Assembly: GCA_963971575.1 (NCBI GenBank)
Contig: OZ020618.1
Coordinates: 50,730,509-50,794,508 of the forward strand
Direction: 5' to 3'
DNA length: 64,000 nt
From: Liopterus haemorrhoidalis
Taxonomy: Eukaryota > Arthropoda > Insecta > Coleoptera > Dytiscidae
The first letter of the stretch is position 1; the number at the start of each line of letters is the position of its first letter. A model generated the notes under the pieces. That model did no database searches and was not told the origin of the DNA. It saw only the letters and a program-made list of their open reading frames with translations. Below are positions 41,966 through 51,119 of the stretch, one piece after another. A program made the position numbers and the translations under genes.

Positions 41966-42944
41966 GATTGAATGAAATGGAATAGCATCCAGAATTTTCG
42001 GAAGATATCTAACGTAGATGTTAAAAACGGTCCGGTAAAGGATCCTTGCGGTAGTCCAATGTTGAGTACAATAAACTACAGTCATCCCCCACGATTGCGG
42101 GGGTTGAGTACTGGACAGTTTGTTCGAAATTTCGTGGATCAATGGACGATCAACAAAAATTTAAAATATGAAGTAACAATTTATTAATAAAATAAACAAT
42201 AATATTTATAAAATGATGACAGTTATGTCTAATTTTGAATAATACAATTTCTTTGTTTGCTTTTAAGTTAAATTTGTGGTAAACTATTGACAATGAATTT
42301 ATATCTTTAAAATATACTCAAGCGCAATAAAAACGGACACATAAATTTTTACATTAGGTTAAGTTTCGTTTTATTTTATCTGAACTTTTCAAAAGTAAAA
42401 TTGGTATATCTTTATTGAATTGAGAATAATTTCTGTTTCTAAAATCTTCAAATATTGATAAAACTTCAATCGACACAAATAAAATGTTTAAAAGGAATAT
42501 GAAGAAGTCCTATTAGAATACATCGTTTCAAAGTATCAATAACGTCTCTATAATAACGCTGGGATCGTAACAGGTACTTTGAAAAATATTCAAATGCTTT
42601 TCAAAGTCTTTTAAATCGAAAATATACGGCTTTCTTTTGCGAAACGGAGCTTTTGAAATATAATGAACTGAAGCATAATATCTGGTCTTAAACAAGATAA
42701 TAATCGCCGTACTTCAAACATGCATCCAAGTATTCTTTTAAGTCTATTAATTTTTCCACTAGTATTCCAATAGCTAGTGTTGTCTTATAGAACTCTAGTA
42801 TGAAACCAAAGAAAATACGATTTGTAGACAGTTCTACGTTCGTTGCTTAGCAGCAAAACGAATGGATAAATTCTCTTTTCGTGGGGAAAACTTTGTACTA
42901 ATCTTAAAATTTTTTCTTCACTACTGATGTTGGCTAAAAATCTA
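41966..42944. other. No gene recognised
   Basis: No motif. The 151-codon minus frame 42142-41687 is antisense to the LINE tail and is a shadow. Confidence 0.5.
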
Positions 42945-44206
42945 GGGTGATCCAATTTGGACTCTAGGATTTGTTTTTTGAATAATGCACAACATATTGG
43001 CAAAATCTGTATTTTATTGTTATTAGTGTAAAGTACAGACTTGGCAATTATTTATGAAATATGATGTCGGCCAAATGCCCTCCATGACTCCGCTGATATG
43101 ATACCATTCTTTTAGCGAAGTTTTCCGTAATCGTTTTCAATAAATGCAATTCGATTTCAGCAATTGCACGTCTGATGTTTTTTTCTGGAATCGTAGCAAC
43201 CTTGTTGACATAGAACCTTTCCTTCAAATAGCCCCAGAGAAAAAAGTCAAATGGGGTTAGATCGCAAGACCTCGCTGGCCAATTGATGTCGCCCCTCTGA
43301 GAGACAACATGACTAGGAAATTTGGTTTGAAGTAAAATGTTTCACGTGCTGTGTGACATGTGGCTCCATCCTGTTGAAACCACATGTCATTTAAGTTCAA
43401 ATCGTTGGTTTCATTAAAAAAAAAAAGTTGTTTAGCATCTCTCGATAGCGTACACCATTGACAGTAATAGCGTTACCAGCTTCGTCCTCAAAAAAGTACA
43501 GGCCAATGATTCCTCCAGCCCATAATGCACACCAAACAGTGAATTTTTGTTGCATTGGTTTTTCTTGAATAGCATGTTAATTTTCACTACCCCAGATGTG
43601 ATAATTTTGGCGATTAACAAACCCATTCAAAAGAAAATGAGCTTCATTGCTCCATATGATTTGTTTGCAAAAATCAGCATTAATTTCTGTGTTTTCTAAA
43701 ACCTAGTTCACAAATGTATGGCATTTCTAGTGGTCCGCTGCTTTCAGTTCTTGCGTCAGTTTTATACGCCTTTAAAAGGAGGTCTTTTTTTAAATTCGTT
43801 GAGTAGTGCCATGTGAAAAATTCAATTGCTGTGAATGGTGACGGATTGACGTTCTTGGTTCTTCTTGCCCACTATCACGTATACGAACAATATTTTCACC
43901 TGAACGACCTCTGCATTGATAACTCTTGGTGTATCAATAAGCATACCACTTGTTTCGAATTTTTGCAGTAGTTCACGAATTGCACGCTCACTTGGAACAT
44001 TATTCCGTCCAAAAAGTGGTTGAAGTTTTCTTTGCGTAATCGTAACTGATGGCCTGTTTTCATAATAAACTTGCACGATATCTATGCGTTGCTGCATAAT
44101 GAATTTGCAATGTGTTTAGATACCAACTTTAAAAATGCAAACTTCCAGCATTCACTGAACGAAAATGGCGCGCAATTCAAATCCCGGAGTCCAATTTGGA
44201 TCACCC
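42945..44206 (-). mobile_element. Rosa-like (DD41D) Tc1/mariner element, near full length
   Basis: Inverted ends GGGTGATCCAATTTGGACTC on the left (after TA at 42943-42944) and its inverse on the right (about 44187-44206; the right TA is shifted by two bases). At about 1262 bp it is close to complete. The transposase reads on the minus strand, and a start codon lies about 110 bp inside the right end. Confidence 0.88.
43040..44097 (-). pseudogene. Rosa-type transposase, multiply frameshifted
   Basis: Starts MQQRIDIVQVYYENRPSV (44097), continues TITQRKLQPLFGRNN and VPSERAIRELLQKFETSG (HTH), then decays. Later blocks, in changing frames on the minus strand: HNRQNYHIWGSEN-type words near 43590, WFQQDGATCHTA (second catalytic Asp, about 43375), then FPSHVVSQRGDINWPARSCD and LTPFDFFLWGYLKERFYVNK (third Asp), finally VSYQRSHGGHLADIIFHK. 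Between the second and third Asp the family has 41 residues, the DD41D signature of rosa. The spacing of blocks here agrees, but an indel falls inside. The remnants cover essentially the whole protein. Many small indels and stops show it is not functional. Confidence 0.82.
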
Positions 44207-44935
44207 TTTACAATGTTTTTCTTTTCTGTCAATCTTAAGCGCACAATCTTATTTTATCTAAAAAAATCTCTCGTTTGAGTTGTAATATTTTTTGGTCAAC
44301 CATGAATAAGTGATAGTGTGAATAGGAGTATTAATAGAAAGTGAAATGAGAGAAGAAGCAATTCAGAAAATGCATACACGCGACTAATGTCCATTAGTGG
44401 AGTAGTGTGAATTTAAATTGCTTTACTTTACTAAGTTTAAGCTGCGATTTGACATATCTGCTCGCTAGACGTATTTCTGGTGCATGACTGAAGATAACGC
44501 TTCAGAATTTAGTTTAATGCATTCGTACCTTCTCATAAACGTAGAGTAATAAACAGTCAGCTCTTCATCTTAGTTATTAGACGCTATTACTTGGTTATTA
44601 TTGGGAAATAGCATGCAATTTGTTACTGGAAACGCCACATCTAAAGCTAGAAATTCGAACTTCAGCAACAGTTCTAATTTACATACAAAATTATTGAAAC
44701 AAAAGTAAAAATTATGCTAAGTGAGAGTTTTTACCTTGACTTCATAGGTATCTAGTAAGTAAATAAAAAGGTGCAAATGCTAGATGTCTAAAAGAAAATA
44801 TTTTAAAAAGACTTGGTGTTTCTTTGAATTTTTCTGTACAATTTTTTAATAAACAAACTGCATTAGTGATTTATATTTTTATATTGTGAAATTTAAATAA
44901 TTTTATATTTATATATTTTTTTGTTTTTGTTTCAG
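44207..44935. other. Intron sequence upstream of host exon; no upstream exon found
   Basis: AT-rich. It ends with a long pyrimidine-rich tract and TTTCAG at 44930-44935, the acceptor of the following exon. Confidence 0.6.
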
Positions 44936-45100
44936 CTGTGATCCATGCAATCACACTTTCTTTGGTGGCTGGTCAGCAGCAGTATTTCCGAATACAGCCG
45001 AAAGATGTCAAAGTACACGAAGGAGGAGAAACCATGTTGGAGTGTGAGGTAGCAAATCTTGTGGGGGCCGTACAATGGACAAAGGACGGCTTTGCTCTAG
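44936..45100 (+). CDS. sns: Nephrin-family adhesion receptor (sticks-and-stones/hibris-like), exon with first half of Ig1
   Basis: Host exon coding the start of the first immunoglobulin domain of a cell-adhesion receptor that in insects acts in myoblast fusion and nephrocyte filtration. The acceptor is a T-rich tract plus TTTCAG; the donor is CTAG|GTAAAA. In frame (phase: two bases finish a split codon) it reads VIHAITLSLVAGQQQYFRIQ, PKDVKVHEGGETMLECEVAN, LVGAVQWTKDGFAL and the first base of Gly. The first residues look like the end of a signal peptide, with cleavage probably before GQQQ or QQQ. Cys in MLECEV is the B-strand disulphide Cys and W in VQWTKDG the core Trp. The exon encoding the N-terminal Met was not found. 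It could be either sns or hibris; both share the QWTKDGFALG block. Confidence 0.88.
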
Positions 45101-45477
45101 GTAAAAATAAATCTCAAATCAAAGATTTAGATGTAATTTTTGATAAAATTTTTCAAATCAAAAATAAAAGCATTGCAGTCTTGTAGTATTTAAAGTTTAC
45201 GCACATGATTATTAAAACAAATCTTGAACACAGCTGTGGATTCGTCCTGTTTGCGTTCTTAAAATGTAAAATAAATAAATAAATAATTGTTTTTTTTTTT
45301 GTATTTTTGCTCATTACTTCATTGTTTTGAATGTTACCTCCTCTGGTATAGAAAGTGCAATTAAAGTAAATTGTGGAATAGAAATATTTATTTTTTTAAA
45401 TTTGTTTCGATTTCTTTAGAATTTTTAGATACTTTGTTTTTTTTTTTAATTAAAACAAGCTTCCCATTCAGTGTTCT

Positions 45478-45692
45478 TAGGCTGACCAGATATTTGCAAA
45501 AAAAAAAGGTCTTCACTCCCAAAATAGAAGTGATGATCAAAAAAGGTCCTCACTTCCAAAATAAAAGTGATAAAAACAAGTGACCAGCAAAAAAGAGTAT
45601 ATTCAGGGTTTTTTCATAAAAAGTAAGAGTATAGAGGATATTACTCAAAAACGAGTATAATACTCTAAAAAAGAGTATGTCTGGTCACTCTA
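45478..45692. mobile_element. hAT MITE, 215 bp, inside host intron
   Basis: Left TAGGCTGACCAGA, right TCTGGTCACTCTA; perfect 8-bp duplication AGTGTTCT at 45470-45477 and 45693-45700. Internal AAAAAAGGTC, CTTCACTCCCAAAATA and AAGTGAT words repeat, as in its relative at 13646-13880. Confidence 0.92.
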
Positions 45693-45755
45693 AGTGTTCT
45701 TGTGCTGGTCTGCAATATTTAACAAATGCTCACCCTACTAAAACATAATCATTTT

Positions 45756-46383
45756 ACCGACCGACAACATATATAAGGGAGGTATTGTGATCATACCAAT
45801 CTTGACGTTTCGAGATTTCGATGGATCTCCACGAATTGAGGTCCCTACATAACGTTTTGACTATTTTTAGCATGATATCTGTCGGTCTGTCTGTCCGTCT
45901 GTCTGTCCGTCCGTCTGTCAGTCTGTCTGTGTACACGTGCAGAGCAAATTCGGCTGAAAGGATTTTTATAAAACTTCATATTTAAGCTTCTGCCATCAAT
46001 GGCACGAGTTGATCAACTTTTGTTAAAAATCGGTTGACTAAAAATGGGAGTTTACACGTGTCGATTTTAAGATTTTTGCGAGTATTTCACAACATAAAAA
46101 TATCTCGAAAAAATGTATAAAACAAAAGTTGCTATAAAAGCAATAACTAATAACTTTTATTTGAGACGTTTTTTGATAAAACGAAAAATTTCGAATAATT
46201 TCTGTAAAATTTTTTGAAATTTGAGTCTCAATTTTTTCATATTTATATGTAACGTTTCCATGGTCATGATAAATATTATCTCTGTTAGAAAATATTAGGT
46301 CAATTTATTTCTACTCCGCTGCTAGAATGTAATTTATATAAGTGCTTTATGATGGCGGTCGGTCCTGTGGTGGCCACAGCTGA
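45756..46383 (+). mobile_element. Helentron-type (HINE-like) element, copy 2, in host intron
   Basis: Co-linear with 5676-6301 along its whole length: ACCGACCGACAACATATATA at the start, a GTCTGTCCGTCTGT microsatellite (about 45883-45930), ATGGGAGTTTAC in the middle, GATGGCGGTCGG then CCTGTGGTGGCCACAGCTGA at the end. It is preceded and followed by T runs. The last base lies 58 bases before the next host exon, so its 3' hairpin is close to the splice acceptor region. Confidence 0.78.
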
Positions 46384-46441
46384 TTTTTTAAGTTAACATA
46401 AGGTACTGTACCCAGGATACTAACAATCGTTAAATTTGTAG

Positions 46442-46621
46442 GTTTCAGCCCAGTTATACCTGGATTCCCTCGGTATTCTGTGATTGGCAGCCGTCAGCAT
46501 GGTGTATTCAACCTTCGCATTAGTAACGCATCTCTCGAAGATGACGCCGAATATCAATGTCAAGTTGGACCAGCGAGATTCAACAAGGCCATCAGAGCCA
46601 ACGCCCGGCTCTCTGTTATCT
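46442..46621 (+). CDS. sns: Nephrin-family adhesion receptor (sticks-and-stones/hibris-like), exon with second half of Ig1
   Basis: The acceptor is TTTGTAG|G and the donor ATCT|GTGAGT, close to consensus. After the Gly codon completed by the first two bases it reads FSPVIPGFPRYSVIGSRQHG, VFNLRISNASLEDDAEYQCQ, VGPARFNKAIRANARLSVI and one base of the next codon. DDAEYQCQV is the F-strand DxxxYxC motif, pairing its Cys with the one in the previous exon. NLRISNASLEDDA is the E-F region, with a possible N-glycosylation site NAS. IPGFPRYSVIG and QCQVGPARxNxAIRANA are characteristic of sns/hibris/nephrin rather than of roughest/kirre. Together the two exons give about 114 codons, a complete V-type Ig domain. 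No second Ig domain exon was seen downstream in the window, so the next intron is at least 17 kb. Confidence 0.92.
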
Positions 46622-47308
46622 GTGAGTACACTGTCACAACACTTCACCCTAGCGCTAGCGCACTGATGCCTCATGTTTATAAAATATACGTATCAGATAT
46701 GTACCCAGCTACAGGCGATACGGTACGGTATACGTATCTCGTGAACAGTTACGGCACAGTTACCGCTAAAATATCCCTATTACGCATTACGTTATTTTAC
46801 ACTAAAATTAATTATCTACTCGATCAATACAACGAATAATACAATACAACAATAATATTATTTTGACGTTTAACAAAAATATTCATTATAGAATTATTAT
46901 AGAATCATTAAAAAATATTCAATATTTTTTAAGACCGAGATGATTATTAACTTTAACACATTGTTGAACACCGATTTTACGCAAAAGATATCTAATGTCA
47001 CCGGTTATTATGGAGGAAACTTTTTAAGATCACAGCGCCATATGTGGCAAACCTAGAACACTCGAAAGTGACATTAAACTGTTACTCGTGTATTTGTTTA
47101 CATGGTGAAAATGAACACGAGTTGTATTTTTCCTGTTACCCGAGCTTTTTTTTTAATGTAAAGGTAATCTACGATTTACAAGATATGTAATAATATACTA
47201 CTAGCAGACCCCTTCCCAACAACGTTGGCAAACTGGTAACGAATAAAAATCAATATAAACAGGAATCAATTTAAATTTGCATGATTCTGCGTATATTATC
47301 AAAACAAA
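46622..47308 (+). other. Downstream intron start; no exon recognised
   Basis: GTGAGT at 46622 opens the next intron. No matching acceptor and Ig2 exon was seen. The sequence is AT-rich, with no repeat recognised. Confidence 0.55.
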
Positions 47309-47545
47309 AACGTTTCTTGATTATACCTAGGAAATCCTGAAAAGTTGCTTAATGCGTGTCGTTTCAAAATTAGTAACGCGCCGGATACGGCCCGCGGGCC
47401 ATATGCTGGACATCAATGGTATAGCTGTTTCGGATTATACCTAGGTAATCCTAAAAAGCCGCTCAATGCGTATCGTTTAAAAATTAGTATCGGACCGGTC
47501 AGTCCGCGGGCGTAACATCAATTAACACAACATCCTTTCATCAAG
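47309..47545. repeat. Two-unit tandem duplication, about 118 bp, with hAT-like terminus words
   Basis: Units start near 47311 and 47427 and share GTTTC, GATTATACCTAGG, AATCCT, AATGCG, TCGTTT and AAAATTAGTA. Each ends in a GGCCCGCGGGCC or TCCGCGGGCG block, reminiscent of hAT subterminal sequence such as that at 24041-24453, but no terminus is complete. Confidence 0.5.
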
Positions 47546-48450
47546 TAAATAAACGTACTGATTTGAGAGCTCAGCTTTGTCGAGGTACGTCGTTTCCCCA
47601 CTCAATTCGTGGCTGCCCGCTTGCCGCAACACCCGCTATCACCAAGGAACTTAGCGTTACATACACACAGAAATTAGGGCTTTTATATATATAATTCTAA
47701 AGAAATTTCAAGGAAATTTTTAGATTTTCATTGTATTTTTAATTCTTTTTGACTGTCTATCAATATAATAACAACAAAAATATGGTAAATATATTAGTCA
47801 AAATAAATATCTCTGCCTGAAAAAGTAGAAGGGCTTTTTAATATATCAACTAATGATTTAGGCAAATTTTGGGTGGGATAAATGCTTTTTTTCAGTTTTT
47901 TCTTGGACGTAAAAAATCACTTTCCATAAAATGCAACGAACAAACGTGCATGCATAGGCTTGGATTTTTGCCCATTTTTAGTTTTTCAAAAGAACCTACG
48001 ATCCACTTTCTCTCTGCCTCAAAACATCGTTTCAACTAATATTTTTTTCGATTTAGGTAAATTATGGAATGTTTAAGAGGGATTCTTCCTTATTCACGAT
48101 TTACATTGCGGCATACAACAAAATTGATTGTTTTTTTCCATGATTCACAAAAATAAAACACAAACAACAAAAAAACACGTATTTCTCCATTGAACAAAAC
48201 AAAACAATGTCACTTTCGTATCTTCCGCAAATTGCCACCAGATGTCAGGGCGTTTCGCAAGTTTCCCCTATTTCTAAAATGGGTAAAAATATCTTTCCTC
48301 CTCTTTGAAAATTTTTTGATTTTTCCTTTAGGTCCTTTGGCAAGCCACGGTTCTTCCATATAGTACCACAGATTGGTGTTTTCTTTTCTAATAATATATA
48401 TTGTAATAATTATCTTGATATATATGATGTTAAAAGTAATAATCAAGATA
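47546..48450. other. No gene recognised
   Basis: Minus frame 48446-48210 is Lys-rich and of unknown origin; no domain seen. Confidence 0.45.
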
Positions 48451-48655
48451 AGGGGGCCACGAAGTCGTACAAGATTGAAACATGAAAATATAATAGAAAT
48501 GCGCTCAATCTTGCAAGATATAAATTTTATTCATATTCATAAATATCTAGTTTAGATGAGTTACGTCCGTAAGTTAGTAATTATAGTTGAAGGTAATGGG
48601 ATTCGGACCAGTCAGAAAATAAAAACAAATTTATTAACTTCGCTAACGTTTCGAT

Positions 48656-48922
48656 TTAATTTAAATCTTCATCAGAGCTTGCTAATTTTTTGGTGATAAA
48701 GTTGATTTGATTATGAAAATGATGGTTTGTTGTTTCCAGGTTGTAGATGAATTTGAAGTTTTGTTTGATGTGGTTAGGAGTGAGCTGTTGTCTTCGGCAA
48801 TTTAATAAGAATATCTTTCTGTTGATCAGGGATGCTAGTTTCTTATGTGATGTTCGGAAATTTTTGATATTGTTTTTGGTTGTAGTACCAAAAGAAAGTT
48901 CTATGTTGTTGAAAAAACCCAT
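48656..48922 (-). pseudogene. Penelope-like ORF, N-terminal-type fragment (left arm)
   Basis: The minus strand reads MGFFNNIELSFGTTTKNNIK, RTSHKKLASLINRKIFLLNC, RRQQLTPNHIKQNFKFIYNL, ETTNHHFHNQINFITKKLAS and SDEDLN, then stop. The block KLxxLxxxxxFLLxCRxxxLxPxHI is typical of the region upstream of the reverse transcriptase in Penelope-like proteins. RT and GIY-YIG endonuclease domains are absent. The final codons SSDEDLN and the stop lie within the CTGATGAAGATTTAAATTAA terminal motif, so frame end and RNA motif overlap. The frame is intact over 88 codons. Confidence 0.72.
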
Positions 48923-49023
48923 GGTAAAAATCTTGATTAGATGAATTACGTCCGTAAGTTAGTAATTATAGTTGAAGGTACAACTACAGTAATTATTGCC
49001 GAAGGAATAGAAGTAATTATTGC

Positions 49024-49158
49024 CGAAGAAAACAGCTCACCCCTAACCACATCAAACAAAACTTCATCTACAACCTGGAAACAACAAACCATCATTTTCA
49101 TAATCAAATCAACTCTATCACCAAAAAATTAGCAAGCTCTGATGAAGATTTAAATTAA
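49024..49158 (+). pseudogene. Penelope-like ORF fragment (right arm)
   Basis: Same protein segment as the left arm, in inverted orientation: RRKQLTPNHIKQNFIYNLET, TNHHFHNQINSITKKLASSD and EDLN then stop. It is 45 codons long, 5'-truncated, with a one-codon-length difference near FIYN. The two arms are nearly identical, so the inversion arose at or shortly before insertion. Confidence 0.75.
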
Positions 49159-49264
49159 ATCGAAACGTTAGCGAAGTTAATAAATTTGTTTTTATTTTCT
49201 GACTGGTCCGAATCCCATTACCTTCAACTATAAATATCTAATATTTATATTCATAAAAATATGC

Positions 49265-50039
49265 CTAATTTTGTTATCTGTAGCGATTTTTTTTTCGTGA
49301 TACAGTTATTTCTAGTGCGTTCTAAAAATGAGTGTCATTTCGAGCAACGATGTGCTATCAGGTTTTGCTTCAGACTTGGGCACAATACAACGGAAACTAT
49401 TGCAAAACTTCATCAGGCCTACAGAGATAGTGTTTTGTCAAGGACCCAGTTTTTTTGGTGGTTTAAGGCATTTTCAAAAAGAAGAGAGTTGATTGAAGAT
49501 GAATCACACAGGGGAAGGCCTTCATCTTCAAGAACCGATGTCGACTGAATCCGGGATCTTGTGTGTTCATATCGGTTGACAGTCAAAATGATCGGAGAAG
49601 AGTTGAATTTGACTCAAACTAGCGTTCATCAGATTTTGACCAATGAATTGGGGATGAGAAAAATCTGCGCAAAAATGGTTCCAAAAAACAATTTCAAGAA
49701 ACGAGTTTTTAGCCAGTAAAAACATTCCTGTGGCTCTTCAGCCTCCTTATTCACCGGACTTGAGTCCTTGTGACTTTTTCCTCTTCCCAAGATTGAAAAA
49801 TCACCTCAAGGGACGTCATTTTGGGACATTAGAAAACATTCAAACGTCCGTAACCAACCAGCTGAAAGCCGTTCCAGTATCCGAGTTCCAGCATTGCTAT
49901 GAGTATTGGAAGGACCCTATCCAGTGCTGTGTGGCTTCCCAAGGAAGTTATTTTGAGGGAGACAATATTAAATCGTAATTCTATTCGAATAAAAAAATAA
50001 ATAAATAAATCAGTCCGGTTATTTAACTTACACACCTCG
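49265..50039 (+). mobile_element. MLE-A mariner copy f
   Basis: The + strand begins in the 5' UTR (TAGCGATTTTTTTTTCGTGA), then transposase blocks in one frame RCAIRFCFRLGHNTTETIAK, QFFWWFKAFSKRRELI and DESHRGRPSSSRTD. Next come a stop, LTVKMIGEELNLTQTSVHQI and LTNELGMRKICAKMVPK, a deletion junction near 49690, and PYSPDLSPCDFFLFPRLK to VASQGSYFEGD. The right TIR ends CACACCTCG at 50039. The junction keeps AKMVPK, unlike copies e and g. The third Asp (PCDFF) is intact; the first two are deleted. Confidence 0.88.
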
Positions 50040-50109
50040 TGTGTATTTTTAATCCGAGTATTTTTCTTTATAAGCAGGTCATTATTTCCCAAAATCTTTC
50101 CAGTTTACC

Positions 50110-50420
50110 AGTCCCTTATCAGGACTACAGCTTTATGTTTTCTATCCTTCCCTCTGATTTCTTTTGAATGTCTTACTGGCATAATTCTTCTTGTTTCTCC
50201 TTATTCATCTTATTAACGTGTCCATATTATTGTTTATTACACAAATTTCGTGCCTAAATTTTCTCTGGGAATCCAGATCCTGGTATGATTTAACTTTTTA
50301 TCAAGAGCCTTATTTCACTGCTTCCTACTCTTCTCGTAATTATTCCTGTGACAGTCCACGACACTGAATCAAAAAAATCAAATCAAAGATTGCTTAATCC
50401 AACTCTGGATGTTCTTTTTG
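50110..50420 (-). pseudogene. Possible LINE ORF C-terminal relic
   Basis: The minus strand gives YGHVNKMNKEKQEELC near 50235-50185, resembling the RWxGHVxRM block of RTE-like LINE tails. Stops and shifts surround it. Weak evidence, single motif. Confidence 0.3.
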
Positions 50421-51119
50421 TATTCCGCAGCCGTCGTTCAAATTAGGGTAGTCTAATTACGGCAGTCCCCGTGTGTTCTGTACGCAAACATACAATCAAG
50501 TTTTTAAACAGACATTTTAGGTAAAATAATTTTACAAATTGCCTTCAGAATTAAACACCCACATCTTAAAAATTGTTCGGAACTGCTCCGTCAACATTGA
50601 AGTAAAAAAATTCATTAGCGAGTCGTTTCTTAAGCAGTATGGTAGAAAAAATTCACGGGGTTGATACTGTTACTTGACAGAGCGGAAAACGAAAAGACAT
50701 AAAGCGATTAAAATCTCCATTCGCAGCAAGAGGGTTAAAAACGAAACTATAAATTTAAGAGAAACAGTTTATTTTTTTTTTGTTTTATATAGTCTTATCA
50801 GACGTATAAACTGGCGACTGTAATCTGTAGAGTTGACAGGGAGATATACTGCCCAATATTACATACTTCACAAGTTTTGATTAAATTTTTGTTAACTGTG
50901 AAATTTTGTTTCAGAACTGTGTCAATTCTCTACTATTAAACTTTTGCAAGAACACATTTAGCAACTTATTTTCTTCACCAAACTAAATTTGCTAAAACAA
51001 ATTATACTTAACTTTAGAGTTATCTCTCATAAAAAAAAAGAACACCAAAAGGACAATCGATGTTTTCTTTCTTCTGAGAAACTGAGTTGAGTTCGCTTAT
51101 AGCACTAGTCATAACCAAA
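50421..51119. other. No gene recognised
   Basis: AT-rich; nothing assigned. Confidence 0.5.

Larger units (their letters stand above)
45101..46441 (+). other. Intron splitting the Ig1 domain, transposon-filled
   Basis: GT at 45101, AG at 46440-46441; phase 1 (Gly codon G|GT). A TACTAAC branch-point word lies at 46418-46424, 17 bases before the acceptor AG. A hAT MITE (215 bp) and a Helentron-type element (628 bp) make up more than 60 percent of the 1341-bp length. Both are in non-coding positions and leave the splice signals intact. Confidence 0.85.
48550..49229. mobile_element. Penelope-like element, head-to-head inverted (fold-back), 11-bp TSD
   Basis: 680-bp insertion made of two inverted copies of the same Penelope fragment. 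The left arm runs on the minus strand from about 48922 to 48550, the right arm on the plus strand from about 49024 to 49229. Arms are nearly identical over about 200 bp. Each arm carries the end of a reading frame, then a CTGATGA-stem-GAAAC motif, then CTGACTGGTCCGAATCCCAT and TTCAACTATA. The centre has a 24-bp near-duplication (GTAATTATTGCCGAAG). Such inverted partial copies are known for Penelope-like elements. The duplication length (11 bp) fits their variable targets. Confidence 0.82.
48452..49262. mobile_element. hAT relic interrupted by Penelope fold-back
   Basis: 48452-48549 (GGGGGCCACGAAGTCGTACA, AACATGAAAATATAATAGAA, CTTGCAAGATATAAATTTTA) matches one end of the hAT elements at 3433 and 58383. 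The homology resumes after the insertion at 49230-49262 (ATTTATATTCATAAAAATAT). An 11-bp duplication ATAAATATCTA flanks the insertion (48539-48549 and 49230-49240). Confidence 0.75.

Noticed and set aside
41687..42142. 151-codon minus-strand frame
   Set aside because: It is antisense to a recognisable RTE-like LINE tail on the + strand (41572-41965) and has no motif of its own.
44938..45186. Reading the exon as a stand-alone 82-codon gene starting at 44938
   Set aside because: The homology to the Ig domain stops exactly at the donor site at 45100/45101 and resumes at 46442; codons after 45100 are intronic.
46420..46674. Minus-strand 84-codon frame over the second Ig exon
   Set aside because: It is antisense to a strongly supported exon on the + strand and has no similarity of its own.
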